The position numbers and the translations under genes are program-made. Source: Ctena decussata (lineage: Eukaryota > Mollusca > Bivalvia > Lucinida > Lucinidae). From it: a stretch of DNA of 64,000 bases. The stretch is taken from the NCBI GenBank assembly GCA_963989385.1, contig OZ022509.1, forward strand, positions 76,964,667-77,028,666, read 5' to 3'. Positions 21,371 to 31,920 of this stretch are shown in pieces (within the stretch, counting starts at the first letter, position 1; the number at the start of each line of letters is the position of its first letter). The notes under the pieces were generated by a model. The model was not told the DNA's origin, searched no databases, and saw only the letters and a list, made by a program, of their open reading frames with translations.

Positions 21371-22692
21371 GCCCGTTTCAAAAACGGGACGTATATTGTT
21401 ATGGCGCTGGCATCCATCCGTCCGTCCGGCGTAAACGTTTCGTTTCCGGATAACTCCTACAGTTTACATCCGATCGAGCATAGCAAGACTATGAGGCGGA
21501 CCAGCGCATATCATTTCGAGGTTACGCTCCAATGATGTTACAGCCCTTTACTTAGAATTTTTGGAGTGTTCGTTTCCGGATAACTCCTCCTACAGTTTGG
21601 GGGTGGTCGGCTGGTGCGATGGTGCTGTGTGTAACTTCCAGTGCCGGGGCGTCCTACTGATTTGGAAAGTTGTAAGGCAAGGGCCTACTGTGCTTGCAAT
21701 AGTTGCGGGTGGGGATGTTTGGACATTTTTCTCCCATCTATCATTTCTCCTCTTTCTCCCTCTCTGGGAGACGTCCCGATATAGACTGAAATACTGTCTC
21801 AAAGGGCCGTTAAACCCAAAACAATCAATCCTATGGTTTTCATCCAGTTAAGCTGAAACTTTGTAAACAGTAAGACTACGATGTTGCGTAGCGCATATTG
21901 TACGGAAATTTTGCTCCGATGGGAGTTACAGCCCTTTGAAAAAAACTCGTCTATGGCAGTTTGTATGGCAATTCTTTAGCATTCCATAACTTGATTATTC
22001 TTTGGAATATCATGATGAAACTTTATAACAGTGTATATGAGGTTAAGACAACGTGTCTCATACAAGAATGGTTACTCCCCTTGACTTAGATTTTGAGTTA
22101 CCTCCCTTTATTTTGTCAGACTATATTTGTACACCTCATATCTAACTATTTGGACTATTGTGATGAAACTTGATAGTGATGTATATTAGGTTGACACAAG
22201 AACGATTGCCTCCCCTTATTTTTGGAGTAACCTCCCTTTGAATATTTTCTAAGGCTATTCTTATGCAAGCGATAAGTAGGCAACCGTATGGAATATCTTG
22301 ATGAAAATTTATAGCAATGTGTATTAGGTTGAGGCTGTGTGTCTTATTTAAGAGTGATTGCTCCTCCTTATTTATGGTGTTACATCCTTTTAATTTCTAC
22401 GGCTATTCTTGGGCAAGTCATTACTAGGTAACCGTATGGAATATCTTGACGAAACTTTATAGCAATGTTTATTAGGTTGAGACGGTATGTCTAATAAAAG
22501 AATAATTGCTTCCCCTTATTTTTTTTAGTTACATCCCTTTGATTACTTTTTAAGGCTTTTCTTTTGAGAACCTTAATGTTTGGAATGCTTTCATAAACTT
22601 GAAAGCAATGTAAACAAGGATGAAACGGTGCAAAAAAAAAAAAAAAAAAAAACATTCAGAAACGGGCGTATATTGCCCCGCTTGCGGAGCTC
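21371..22692 (+). mobile_element. hairpin-ended tandem-monomer element inside LINE copy C
   Basis: The left end is GCCCGTTTCAAAAACGGGAC (hairpin) with CCGTCCGTCCG. The right end is GAAACGGGCGTATATTGCCC and CGCTTGCGGAGCTC. The direct repeat TTGTATAC at 21363-21370 and 22693-22700 looks like a target duplication, although the terminal TATAC could also be part of the element. Internal monomers of ~145-150 bp contain GAAACTTTATAGCAATGT and ATTAGGTTGA. A long A run lies at 22632-22651. Confidence 0.65.
21601..21830 (+). mobile_element. AACC-tailed 235-bp repeat, nested copy
   Basis: Near-complete copy (GGTGGTCGGCTGGTGCGATG to CCGTTAAACCCAAAACAATC) inserted in the 21371-22692 element. Confidence 0.8.
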
Positions 22693-23000
22693 TTGTATAC
22701 TGTGAATTCGATTCTGGTCCTAAGAATATAACACGTATTCTTTTGTAGCGTTTTCGGCGCGAAATAGCCCTTTTGGTGCTGATGTGCCATAAAACCCATA
22801 TCACTCATTCCCTAGCTGCTGCTTCTCTGGCAGGATTCCTTCTCTCCACAGGAGCAACATAAAACTCAGTAGTCGTGTCTGTCTGCACGTCTTTCGTCAG
22901 ACTGCCAGAAGGGATAGGCTTGAAATTTACAGCTTTTTTGGGCCAGCCAACGGGTGGTTGAGGAACTCAACCCTGAGTAGACAGCTCCGGTTGTGGTACT

Positions 23001-23235
23001 GGAAGAGGTGGTGCGATGGTGCTGTGTGTATCTTCCAGTACCGGGGCGTCCTACTGATTTGGAACGTTGTAGGGCAAGGGCCTACTGTGCTTGCAGTAGG
23101 TGCGGGTGGGGTTTGTTTGGACATTTTTTCTCTCGTCTATCATTTCTCCTTTTTCTCCCTGTCTGAGAGACGGCCCGATATAGACTCAAATACTGTCTCA
23201 AAGGGCCGTTAAATCCAAAACAATCAATCAATCAA
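23001..23235 (+). mobile_element. AACC/AATC-tailed 235-bp repeat, full copy
   Basis: 235 bp flanked by TGTGGTACT at 22992-23000 and 23236-23244. It interrupts the zinc-finger frame, which is restored when one duplication copy and the repeat are removed. I see no clear tRNA-like A/B boxes, so the SINE head type is unknown. Confidence 0.85.
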
Positions 23236-23519
23236 TGTGGTACTAGAGGACGTCTTGGCAACCTCGGCATGGTGGCCGAGCCCGGATGGATAAATAAATT
23301 GTTCTGTTTGTTCTACGTGGAGACGTACATACGGTGTTTCCGCCTGAGGTGTTGCTGTGCAGTTCCTTTTCTTCCAAATAACTGCCAATGTAGTACTAGA
23401 GGACGTCTTGGCAACCTCGGCATGGTGGCCGAGCCCGGATGGATAAATAAATTGTTCTGCGTGGAGACGTACATACGGTGTTTCCGCCTTAGGTGTTGCT
23501 GTGCATTTCCTTTTCTTCC

Positions 23520-23684
23520 CAGGAGCGGCTGTAGCGTAGTGGATAACACTCCAGACTACCAATCCAGGGGTCGCAAGTTCGATCCCCCGCTTCTCCGGTC
23601 TTTCGGATGAGACTTTAAACCGAGGTCCCGTCTCCATATGGTCTCGTTGTTGGTGGGACGTTAAACCCGAGTTCACTCACTCAC
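23520..23684 (+). mobile_element. TCAC-tailed tRNA-derived SINE, copy 1
   Basis: 165 bp. The head has TAGCGTAGTGGATAA and GGTCGCAAGTTCGATCC. The body has TCTTTCGGATGAGAC and CCGAGGTCCCGTCTCC, a central domain resembling one shared by many metazoan SINEs (Nin/Deu-type, from memory). The tail is GGGACGTTAAAC...TCACTCAC. The target duplication TCCTTTTCTTCC lies at 23508-23519 and 23685-23696. Confidence 0.9.
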
Positions 23685-23840
23685 TCCTTTTCTTCCAAAA
23701 AACTGCTTACAGGCTTCTTATCGAAACAATGTCACGAATGGCTCATGGAACTTTTTCCAATGATTGACCAAGTGCTTGTATCGGAGAAAGTGTGTTATTG
23801 AGCAACCCAAGACGGGGCATCCCACATTACCTTCTGAATT

Positions 23841-24049
23841 CTGTTTGAAATCAAATTTTACCACCTTCTTGTTGTTTGAATTAAATTTTACATGCTACAC
23901 CAAGATTTTAGTCACAAAATTTCATCAGATCTTAAAATACACTAAAATTTTACATTTATATTGAAATTTTAGTGTTTGAATCAATTTTTATTTTGATAAG
24001 AATACTTTTGGTATTTTACACCAATATTGAAACCAAAATATTATTTTTT
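23841..24049. other. AT-rich spacer
   Basis: Simple-composition sequence with repeated AAATTTTAC words. Nothing else seen. Confidence 0.4.
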
Positions 24050-25453
24050 AGCTCACCAGAGCCGAAGGCTCCGGGGGAGCTTATAGGATAGGCAGTGGTC
24101 CGTCGTCGTCGTCGTCTGTCGTCCGTCAACACTTTTAAACAACATCTCCTCTGAAGCCATTAGGCCGATTGGGCCCAAATTTCATCTGTGGGATCCTTGG
24201 GTTGGGGGATTGAAAGTTTGTGTTTTTATGAAAATTGGCCATTTAGTTTGGTTTCTATGGCAACTTAGAGTCCCCATTGACTTATAATGGGGAAAATTGA
24301 AAAATGGCATTTTCTGCCAAGCCATTGCAGATATGTTGATAAAACTTTTATAGAAATGTTCCATGAGATGTCTTCTATCAGCTATTTCTTTTTTTTGCCC
24401 CACTGCTCCTTTTATGGGTTGCCATGGAAACCAAAATGCAAAAAATGGAAAAAATACTTAAAAATTATCTCCTCTGAAACCACTGGGCCGATAAAGCCCA
24501 GATTTCATCTGTGGCATCTTGGGCTGGGGGATTGAAAGTTTGTGCTTTTTAAGATCATTGGCCCTTTAGTTTGGTTGCTATGGCAACTTAGAGTCCCCAT
24601 TGACTTATAATGGGGAAAATTGAAAAATAGCATTTTCTGCCAAGCCATTGCGATATGTTGAAAAAACTTTTATAGAAATGTTCCTTGAGATGTCTTCTAT
24701 CAGCTATATGTTGTTTTGGCCCACTGCTCCTTTTATGGGTTGCCATGGAAACCAAATGTTAAAAAAAATGGAAAAAATACTTAAAAAATTATCTCCTCTG
24801 AAGCCACTGGGCCAATAAGACCCAGATTTCATCTGTGGCATCCTTGGGCTGGGGAATTGAAAGTTTGTGGGGTTTTTTTTATGAAAATTGGCCCTTTAGT
24901 TTGGTTGCTAGACTAAAAATTGGCCCTTTAGTTTGGTTGATACTATGGCAACTTAGATTTGCATTGACTTATAATGGGGAAAATTGAAAAATGGCATTTA
25001 CTGCCAAGCCATTGTAGATATGTTGACAAAACTTTTATAGATTGTTCCTTGAGAAGTCTCTTATTAGCTATGGTTTTTTTTGCCCACTGCTCCTTTTATT
25101 GGTTGCCATGGAAACCAAAATGTAAAAAAAAGAAAAAAAAAAAAGATACTTAAAAAAATATCTCCTCAGATGCCATTGGGCCGATAAGGCTCAGATTTCA
25201 TCTGTAGTATCCTTAGGCTGGGGGATTGAAAATTTGTTGTTGTTTTTATATTGGCAACTTAGAGTTGCATTGACTTGTAATGGGGAAATTTACTGCAATC
25301 AATATATGGAAAATAGTTATATATTTTGTTATCAACTCAACAGACTGTCAGACTGAGACTTTGTGGTTGTATATTTTGTATTAGCCTGTACAAATTTGAT
25401 AGCAATTTTGAGCTAGAGATCTGGTGAGCTTTGTGGCCCGTGGGCCTCTTGTT
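24050..25453 (+). mobile_element. hairpin-capped element, copy 4
   Basis: The left cap is AGCTCACCAGAGCCGAAGG / GGCTCCGGGGGAGCTTATAG with GTCGTCGTCGTC. The right cap is ATCTGGTGAGCT...GGCCCGTGGGCCTCTTGTTT. About four monomers of ~320 bp contain TCTCCTCTGAAACCACTGGG, GACTTATAATGGGG and GGTTGCCATGGAAACC. Same family as copy 5 at 36798, in the opposite orientation. Confidence 0.7.
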
Positions 25454-25509
25454 TGAGATGGTGATAATCACTTATTTGGGACAAAGACAAAAATCTGCCT
25501 TTACCCAGC

Positions 25510-25702
25510 TAACACATTTGCGTTTTACAAATGTTTTTAAAACGTTATTAAAAACGTTATATAACGTTTTTATGGAACGTTTTCATAAATGGCAATACTT
25601 TTTTTCGTTATTAAGACGTTTCAAAAAACGTTACAGAAACGTTTTAAAACGTTTTAATAATGTTTATAAACATTAAAAGGGCATGTTCTAAAACGGTTTG
25701 AA
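25510..25702. repeat. AACGTT-rich region, left part
   Basis: At least eight AACGTT words in ~170 bp, several in overlapping palindromes (AACGTTATATAACGTT). Similar composition resumes at 26510-26745 after repeat U, so U may have inserted into one AACGTT-rich element. Confidence 0.6.
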
Positions 25703-26357
25703 AGTAAAAAGTATGCAAAGACCAGGAACTGAAACAATCAAAATCCAAATCCAGCCCTCAAACCATAGTTGGAAACAACTAAGATTACAAATAATCAAGA
25801 TACAGAGAACATATGGCCAACCGAGTGAGCAGCTTGTTCCCAAAAGGTGGCCACTCAGCAACCCAAACCGAACCAAAAATAATAAGAACATTCATAAGGT
25901 AAAACATCACAGAAACTCTGACACCAAAAACAAGCAACAGAGAACCACAACAGAACTACCGCCTTGGAACGGTCAGTAATGAATTACTGGGGGGCTTAAA
26001 TCGATTTTACAGGCCCAACCTCACCCTCAGTTTCTGAAGTGGTACAAAACATTTAGTTGGTTGTTCGGTTCGCATGATAACCCTCTAACTCGTCAATGAA
26101 TCATCACGGTAAACACATAAATCAAATTTCAACACCATGAAGAAGCAAAGACGAGGACTCAACAGATACAACTGTCTGACAGGTGGAGATCCCTGTCCTG
26201 CCAAACAACCCCACTGGAAATCTGAAGCAAAAGAAGGTCACCAGTTGAGCCCCGGTGGACCAAGCAACAGACAAAAAGGCTCCGGTCCCAACCAACTAAA
26301 ATATATAGCTTTAGGTCGGGGCCATCATAGAGTCTGACGACCGATCCCCCGGTGTGC
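25703..26357 (+). mobile_element. repeat U, copy A (unclassified ~0.65 kb)
   Basis: Nearly identical, over its full length and in reverse orientation, to 55988-56655. It starts AGTAAAAAGTATGCAAAGAC and ends near GACCGATCCCCCG. Two short open frames (93 and 66 codons) look lysine/proline-rich and resemble nothing I know; they may be open by chance in a young repeat. No tRNA-like boxes, terminal inverted repeats or target duplication are visible here. Confidence 0.75.
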
Positions 26358-26509
26358 AATTAAAGAGTGCAGCAAAGTTACCAACCGTGATTGGGTTAAT
26401 CACTAAGCATGCAGACTGTCGCATAACATTTAAATTATAGCCAATACGTTTGTGACGTATTATTATTTTTCGGAATTGATCAGCTCAGTCCTACCCTTAA
26501 TCTTGAGTA

Positions 26510-26741
26510 TGTCTTCAAGAACGTTTTCAGAATGTTTTCAAGAACTTTAGAGAAATATGTCACTACATTTTAAAACTTTATATATGGGCCACACAGCTTG
26601 CCTTGCTGTTTTCAAAACATTTTGATAATGTTTCAAAAACGTCATAAAAACATTATTAAACAACATCTGCCAAAAACGTTGTCAAAACATTTGAACAATG
26701 TTATCACTGATGTTTACGGCAATATTGTAATAACGTTTCTA
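26510..26741. repeat. AACGTT-rich region, right part
   Basis: Repeated AACGTT/AACATT words between copy A of repeat U and the next element. Confidence 0.55.
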
Positions 26742-27558
26742 TAACAATATGAAACTAGAGCAAGTGAGCAGGGGCTCACGTATACCCCCGACGGTACTCG
26801 GACAAAACGGACCATGGACAAAACGGACCAGACAAAACGGACTATGGTTAGGACAAAATGGACCACGTTACAGGACACAACGGACCACGTTTCAGGACCG
26901 AACATTATGAAACTAGAGCAAGTGAGCAGGGGCTCACGTATACCCCCGACGGTACTCGGAGAAAACGGACCATGGACAAAACGAACCAGACAAAACGGAC
27001 CATGGTTAGGACAAACTGGACCACGTTTCAGGACCGAAGGGTCCACGCTAGAAGATAAACCAGACCATTCATTGGTGCCAATTAAAAGATGGCAGTATAT
27101 ATAGTTACCAGACAATGCTACTCGTAAATAATCACAGTTATTTGTCTACTGTTCATGATTTCATTTATCTTTGTCGCAACTATCTAATTGATTTAATACT
27201 TTGATAAAGTGGTGATATTTTTATCTTTTAAGCATGCAAATTGCTTTATTAATGTTGCAACTAAAATGAAACATGCTTTCCCAAGGTTAACGAAATGCCT
27301 GAACGTGGCCCGTTTTGTCCTTAATCGTGGTCCGTTTTGTCCCAAGGGTGGTCCGTTTTGTTCGTGGTCCGTTATGTCCCTAATTCACCCCCGACCAGTG
27401 CCACCGCCTAATGAAAGTGCAATCACAAAAGGTTTAACGAAAAACTTTGACGTAAAGTTGACGAACGGACGGACAGACGGAATTACCGATGAACGGACAA
27501 ACAGACGGAATGACAAAAACTATATACCTCCTGACATACTGCGTATGTCGGAGGTATA
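26742..27558 (-). mobile_element. hairpin-ended element with GGACAAAACGGACC motif
   Basis: The right end is a hairpin (TATACCTCCTGACATAC / GTATGTCGGAGGTATA, 27523-27558) preceded by GGACGGACAGACGG, as at the starts of other hairpin elements read on the minus strand. The left part holds a ~160-bp unit twice (26742 and 26903) with AGAGCAAGTGAGCAGGGGC and several ACAAAACGGACCA motifs. The same motif recurs inverted at 27305-27385. No conserved coding frame. Confidence 0.5.
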
Positions 27559-29539
27559 AAAAACATTGCATCTGCTTCACTTGTTACTTTCGCTATTGCT
27601 AAATTTATCCATCATGGATAAAATAATTTTAAAACCACTGAATGTTAAGTTGCCTTCTCTATCTCCACTGATAGCAATTTTAAGGCAGGCAGACATATGC
27701 ATAAGATAAGATCCCAAAATGGATTGGCCATATAGTTGGGACAAAACAAAAAATAACAGCATACATACAGATGCTCGTCTGAATATCTAATATCAGAAAG
27801 AAATATCATGTTGGTTTCAAGGCAAAAGAAAATGAACTGTTAGATTCCTATCTATCTAAATTTAATTTCACCAAAATATTTCCTAAGGGGGTGGGATAAG
27901 TTTTATTTTCAGCTTCGTTTAATCATCAAAACTAAAAAATGACTAACAATAAACAGACGCTTTGCAATTCTGGAAAGACATATAAAGTCTGTTTACCAGT
28001 TACTTCTGAAAATGTCTACCACCAGGACGGACGGGATTGTAACTCTGAAAAATTAATATTATCTAGCCAAAATGAAAACAGTTCTGCAAAAACAGCTACA
28101 ATTAAATCAAAGATGAAAAAATCATACTAACATATTGTACAAAAATGAAATAATGGGGATAAAGTAAAACAAGATCACATGATTATTACATGTGGTATCT
28201 TGTGTTTTAAAATTTTTTTTTATCTTGAACCAAATATGAAATTCAGCAATAACGCATATCTTAAAATCCAGTTTTTTGGTTATAAAGTGCAGTTATAGCC
28301 ATCAACCAGGGCAATTGGGAATAGTGATTTGTCTTGGTAAATGGTTTCTTTTCATATAAACCATTGACAGTTGCTTCAGGCAAATCATTTATATGGGGTA
28401 ACTACTTTATAAGACATTGAAATTGGCCTTGTAAGACCAGGAATATAGCTGATTCTCTTGCTTGGTTCAAAATTTTCTTTTGAAAAGCAAGATCCGTTGT
28501 TATTAGCATGTGATTTTGACTAACTTTGCCCACCTTGTGAAAACAGTTTAGACAAACATGATTTTTGGTAGGCACAATTTGATTCATGCATACAGCAGTT
28601 CTGTTCACTCCTTTGCTTCTGACAAGGTCTGAAACTCAAAATCAAGCAAAAGAAAGTGACTTTTCTTGCCGAAGAAGCTATAAAGCTGCACATTACAGGT
28701 TCTTACAAGATGGCTACTAAAAGCTGAACTGACTGTAGCTAATTAGTTGGTGAGCTATAAAACGGTATAAACTTCTATAAGTTGCATGTCTGTTTGCCTT
28801 CAATACATTTTACATTAAAATTCTATCAAATTAGGTTAAAGCAGTTGAAAGTTGTTTTTTTCTACTGAGCTAAGGTTGGGAAAACTAGCTGTAAATGCGC
28901 ACATTTTAGTATGAACAAAGTACATATTTTCTTCTTTGTTTTTTTTTTTTCATCAGTAAAACTAATATAACATACAAATCGACGGGTGAGAGCATGAAGG
29001 TGCCATCTGCATTTTTCATACTTTTGAGAAAATGACATTTTTAGGATTGTGTGTCTTCAAAAAATCAGGAAGTATTAGTACTAATTAGTTAGTTACTTAG
29101 TTTTGAAGAATGCTAAAAGTACTATCATTTCAGACAAATAATTGTGTGATATCATCTGTCATCAAGCCCATATGGCATAATTCAAATGGCACCTTTATGC
29201 ATTCAAATATTTTTTATGTTTCGGCAATGCTTAAAGGTTCCATTTGTCACTTGGCACCTTTATGCAGAACATTTTGTTTTTACATTTTATTACATTTCGA
29301 GGTCTACTCAATGATTTCATAAAAACAAGTAGGCTGGTTGTAGTGGAAAGTGTGTGTATTGCAACACACAGTTAAAATAAGCAGACTCAATTAGTTATGT
29401 CAATTCTTTGCATGAATATCAGTACATACATTACACTTGGCACAATTACAAATTGCAAATTTGGTCTATATGTACGCAAGTGTACAATCTCGGTAATGTT
29501 TCGTCAGTTTCATTGTCAAACATGAACAAATGTGCTTTC
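27559..29539. other. AT-rich sequence, possible downstream flank or UTR
   Basis: No convincing coding region. A hairpin at about 28164-28209 pairs AACAAGATCACATG with CATGTGGTATCTTGTGTT. It may be the 3' flank of the exon ending at 29540. Confidence 0.4.
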
Positions 29540-30422
29540 CTAGTCACTATCAGTGTCAATTTCACTTTCATGCTCATCTGGCACAGGGAGTTTGTCCTTC
29601 AGTTTTTTGCTGGATGGAAGAGCTTTGTAGTATGCATGGTGCTCTCCTGGAATCAGTCCGCTGTGACACAGAGAGAGAAGGTCATTCTTCTTCTTTTCTG
29701 AAATGCACAGCTTCGTCTTGTATGCACAGGATAGTTCATTTGGCCATTGTAGAGGTCTGCCTTTAGCCCTTGTTGATGACTGAACCCGAATTTCTTCAAA
29801 CTGATTCTCCTCAAAGGTCTCATTGACAAAGACACTCCTAGGGCTGTTACGTCTCACTTGCACCCATTTTAACTTTAACCAATTGATCCGCTTCCCATTT
29901 ATTGTGCATTTCATATTCGGGCAGTGTTTTTTTGCAAATTCTTTGAAATCAGAAATGTCTTTGTACTTTACAGGAACCACAATGTATGGTTTATGCTTCC
30001 TTGCCATGGATATTACGGTACTCCACATGGTTGGAACATAAACTGGTGTTATCTTTTTTGCAGTTTCTATTGCAGAATGGATACTATCACTCTCCATCTG
30101 TGAGTGTCCACGCTCGAAGAACTTGTGGTTTATTTTCTGTAGTTTTTCTGATTTATTGAGGGAATACAGCATGCTAGCTGCAACAAACTGATTTCTGTTC
30201 TGACCACCGCAAGTATCTGAAAAATAGGTGATTTCTTTGATCTGTGACCCTTTTGTAACTGCATTATTATGCATTACCAAACATGAGGAAACTTCACAAG
30301 CACCTCGACCGGCCTGACTTTCGTCCCAGACGTAACATGTGCCATTCCGATCTCCGAGTGAGTACATAGACAGGTTATAGCAAGATAGCTTCCTCTTATA
30401 ATAGAAATCCCCCACCAGAGAC
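29540..30422 (-). CDS. exon of an SDTCGGQNRN-motif protein (transposase-like/DUF7869-like)
   Basis: An 883-bp open stretch ends in TAG at 29540. The frame remains open upstream of the first Met and meets a plausible acceptor (TACTGTATACAG, then GTCTCTGG), so I read it as a terminal exon of ~293 codons. Motifs in order: WDESQAGRGACEV, YFSDTCGGQNRN, FFERGHSQMESDSIHSAIE, then WLKLKWVQV and an acidic tail ESEIDTDSD. The D...GGQNRN and GHSQME.DSIHSAIE blocks recur in a large set of uncharacterised invertebrate proteins that, from memory, carry DUF7869. An RNase-H/DDE-like fold and a transposon origin are my inference. No frameshift or stop interrupts it. Upstream exons were not found: a tandem array begins at about 30516. 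Confidence 0.6.
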
Positions 30423-30515
30423 CTGTATACAGTATCTTACTCTTTTTAAAAGATATTAACCTTTTTAACAAAATATAAACCTTTTCTACATTTTTACCAT
30501 GTATTACTTCCATGT

Positions 30516-31920
30516 TAATAATGCAAAGTTAGTTTTATAAAGTGCCATACCTTTCAGTTTTGTTTATAACTTGAAAACCGCTCAAGCTATATTCGCGAAA
30601 CTTCATATAAATATCAATCAACATGAGACGACGTGCAGAGTGCAAGAATGGTAACTCTGGCATTTATACTTTTTGAGTTATTTCCCTTGGAACTTAGTCT
30701 ATCACAAAATTGTGTTTCAATCGTGTCCGTTCTATAACTTGAAAACCGCTCAAGCTATATTCACGAAACTTCATATAAATATCAATCAACATGAGACGAC
30801 GTGCAGAGTGCAAGAATGGTAACTCTGGCATTTATACTTTTTGAGTTATTTCCCTTGGAACTTAGTCCATCACAAAATTGTGTTTCAATCGTGTCCGTTC
30901 TATAACTTGAAAACCGCTCAAGCTATATTCGCGAAACTTCATATAAATATCAATCAACATGAGACGACGTGCAGAGTGCAAGAATGGTAACTCTGGCATT
31001 TATACTTTTTTGAGTTATTTCCCTTGGAACTTAGTCCATTACAAAATTGTGTTTCAATCGTGTCCGCTCTGTAACTTGAAAACTGCTCAAGCTTTATTCA
31101 CGAAACTTCATACAAATATCAATCAACATGAGTCGATGTGCAGAGTGCACAAATGGTAACTCTGGCATTTATACTTTTTGAGTTATTTCCCTTGGAACTT
31201 TGTCCATCACAAAATTGCGTCTCAGTCGAGTCCGTCTATAACTTTAAAACCATTCAAGCTATATTCATGAAAGTTCATATAAAAATCAGTCAACATCAGA
31301 CGACGTGCAGAATGCAAGAACCATAACTTTAGCATTTATACTATTTGAGTTATTTCCCTTAGAACTTTGTCAGTCACAAAATCGTGTCTCAGTTGTGTCT
31401 GCTCTATAACTTGAAAACCATTCAAGCTATATTCACGAAACTTCATACAAATATCAATCAACATTAGAAGAATTGCATAGTGCAAGAACCATAACTCTTG
31501 CATTTATACTTCTTGAGTTATTGCCCTTGGACCTTTGTCAGTCACAAAATAGTGTCTCAATCGCTTTATTACTTGAAAACCGGACAAGCTATATTCACGA
31601 AACTTCATACAAATGTCAGTCAACACTAGACAACCTGCAGAGCGCAGCATTTATACTATTTGAGTTATTTCCCTTGGAACTTTGTCATTCACAAAATCGT
31701 GTCTCAATCGTCTAAGCTCTATAAATTGAAAACCGTAAGCTATATTCATGAAACTTCATACAAATATCAGTCAACATATAAATAGACGACGTGCAGAGCA
31801 CTGTAACTTTTGCATTTATATTTTTTGACTAAAACTAAATATGAATATCAGTCAACATTACATGACATGCAGAGCATAACAACTATAACTCTTGCATTTA
31901 TACTTTTTACTTATTATGAA
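30516..31920 (+). repeat. tandem array, ~168-177-bp monomer
   Basis: About eight monomers with ATAACTTGAAAACC, CTCAAGCTATATTC, GACGACGTGCAGAGTGCAAG and GAGTTATTTCCCTTGGAAC. The first three are nearly identical; later ones are increasingly diverged and gapped, an age gradient along the array. The left edge AATAATGCAAAGTTA...ACCTTTCAGTT also occurs alone at 45990-46037. Confidence 0.85.

Larger units (their letters stand above)
20889..22812 (+). mobile_element. LINE copy C, 5'-truncated 3' end, interrupted
   Basis: 20889-21362 matches the end of ORF2 and the 3' UTR start of the 58.6-63.5-kb LINE, beginning at the ISDLKIPYTD region, with a stop in the coding part. 22701-22812 is the remaining 3' UTR (TTTTCGGCGCGAAATAGCCC) ending in CACTCATTC. 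It is flanked by TAGCTGC at 20882-20888 and 22813-22819, a 7-bp target duplication inside the zinc-finger frame. Confidence 0.85.
20769..23840 (-). pseudogene. C2H2 zinc-finger protein pseudogene split by three insertions
   Basis: Read right to left, segments 23840-23685, 23519-23236, 23000-22813 and 20888-20769 form one frame once the SINE, the AACC element and the LINE are removed at their target duplications. It begins with a finger C-X4-C-X13-H-X4-H (starting CPVLGC, ending HWKKFH). The second finger is FFGRKGNAQQHLRRKH, in which the expected first Cys is a TAA codon. A ~144-bp in-frame internal duplication repeats the GRKG...QQHLRRKHRMYVST part. A proline-rich linker and an acidic C-terminus (LELDYDD, stop at 20769-20771) follow. 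There are further in-frame stops after MYVST and STQG. The N-terminus above 23840 is unclear. Possibly related to the frame at 3-1012 (finger plus proline-rich), but I cannot show it. Confidence 0.7.

Noticed and set aside
23224..23676. 150-codon minus-strand frame (repeated KAETPYVRLH)
   Set aside because: It is the out-of-phase reading of the duplicated zinc-finger segment. The other frame gives C2H2 motifs and continues across three insertions.
25698..25979. 93-codon frame in repeat U conserved in both copies
   Set aside because: Not called a gene: the copies are nearly identical, so shared openness carries little evidence of selection.
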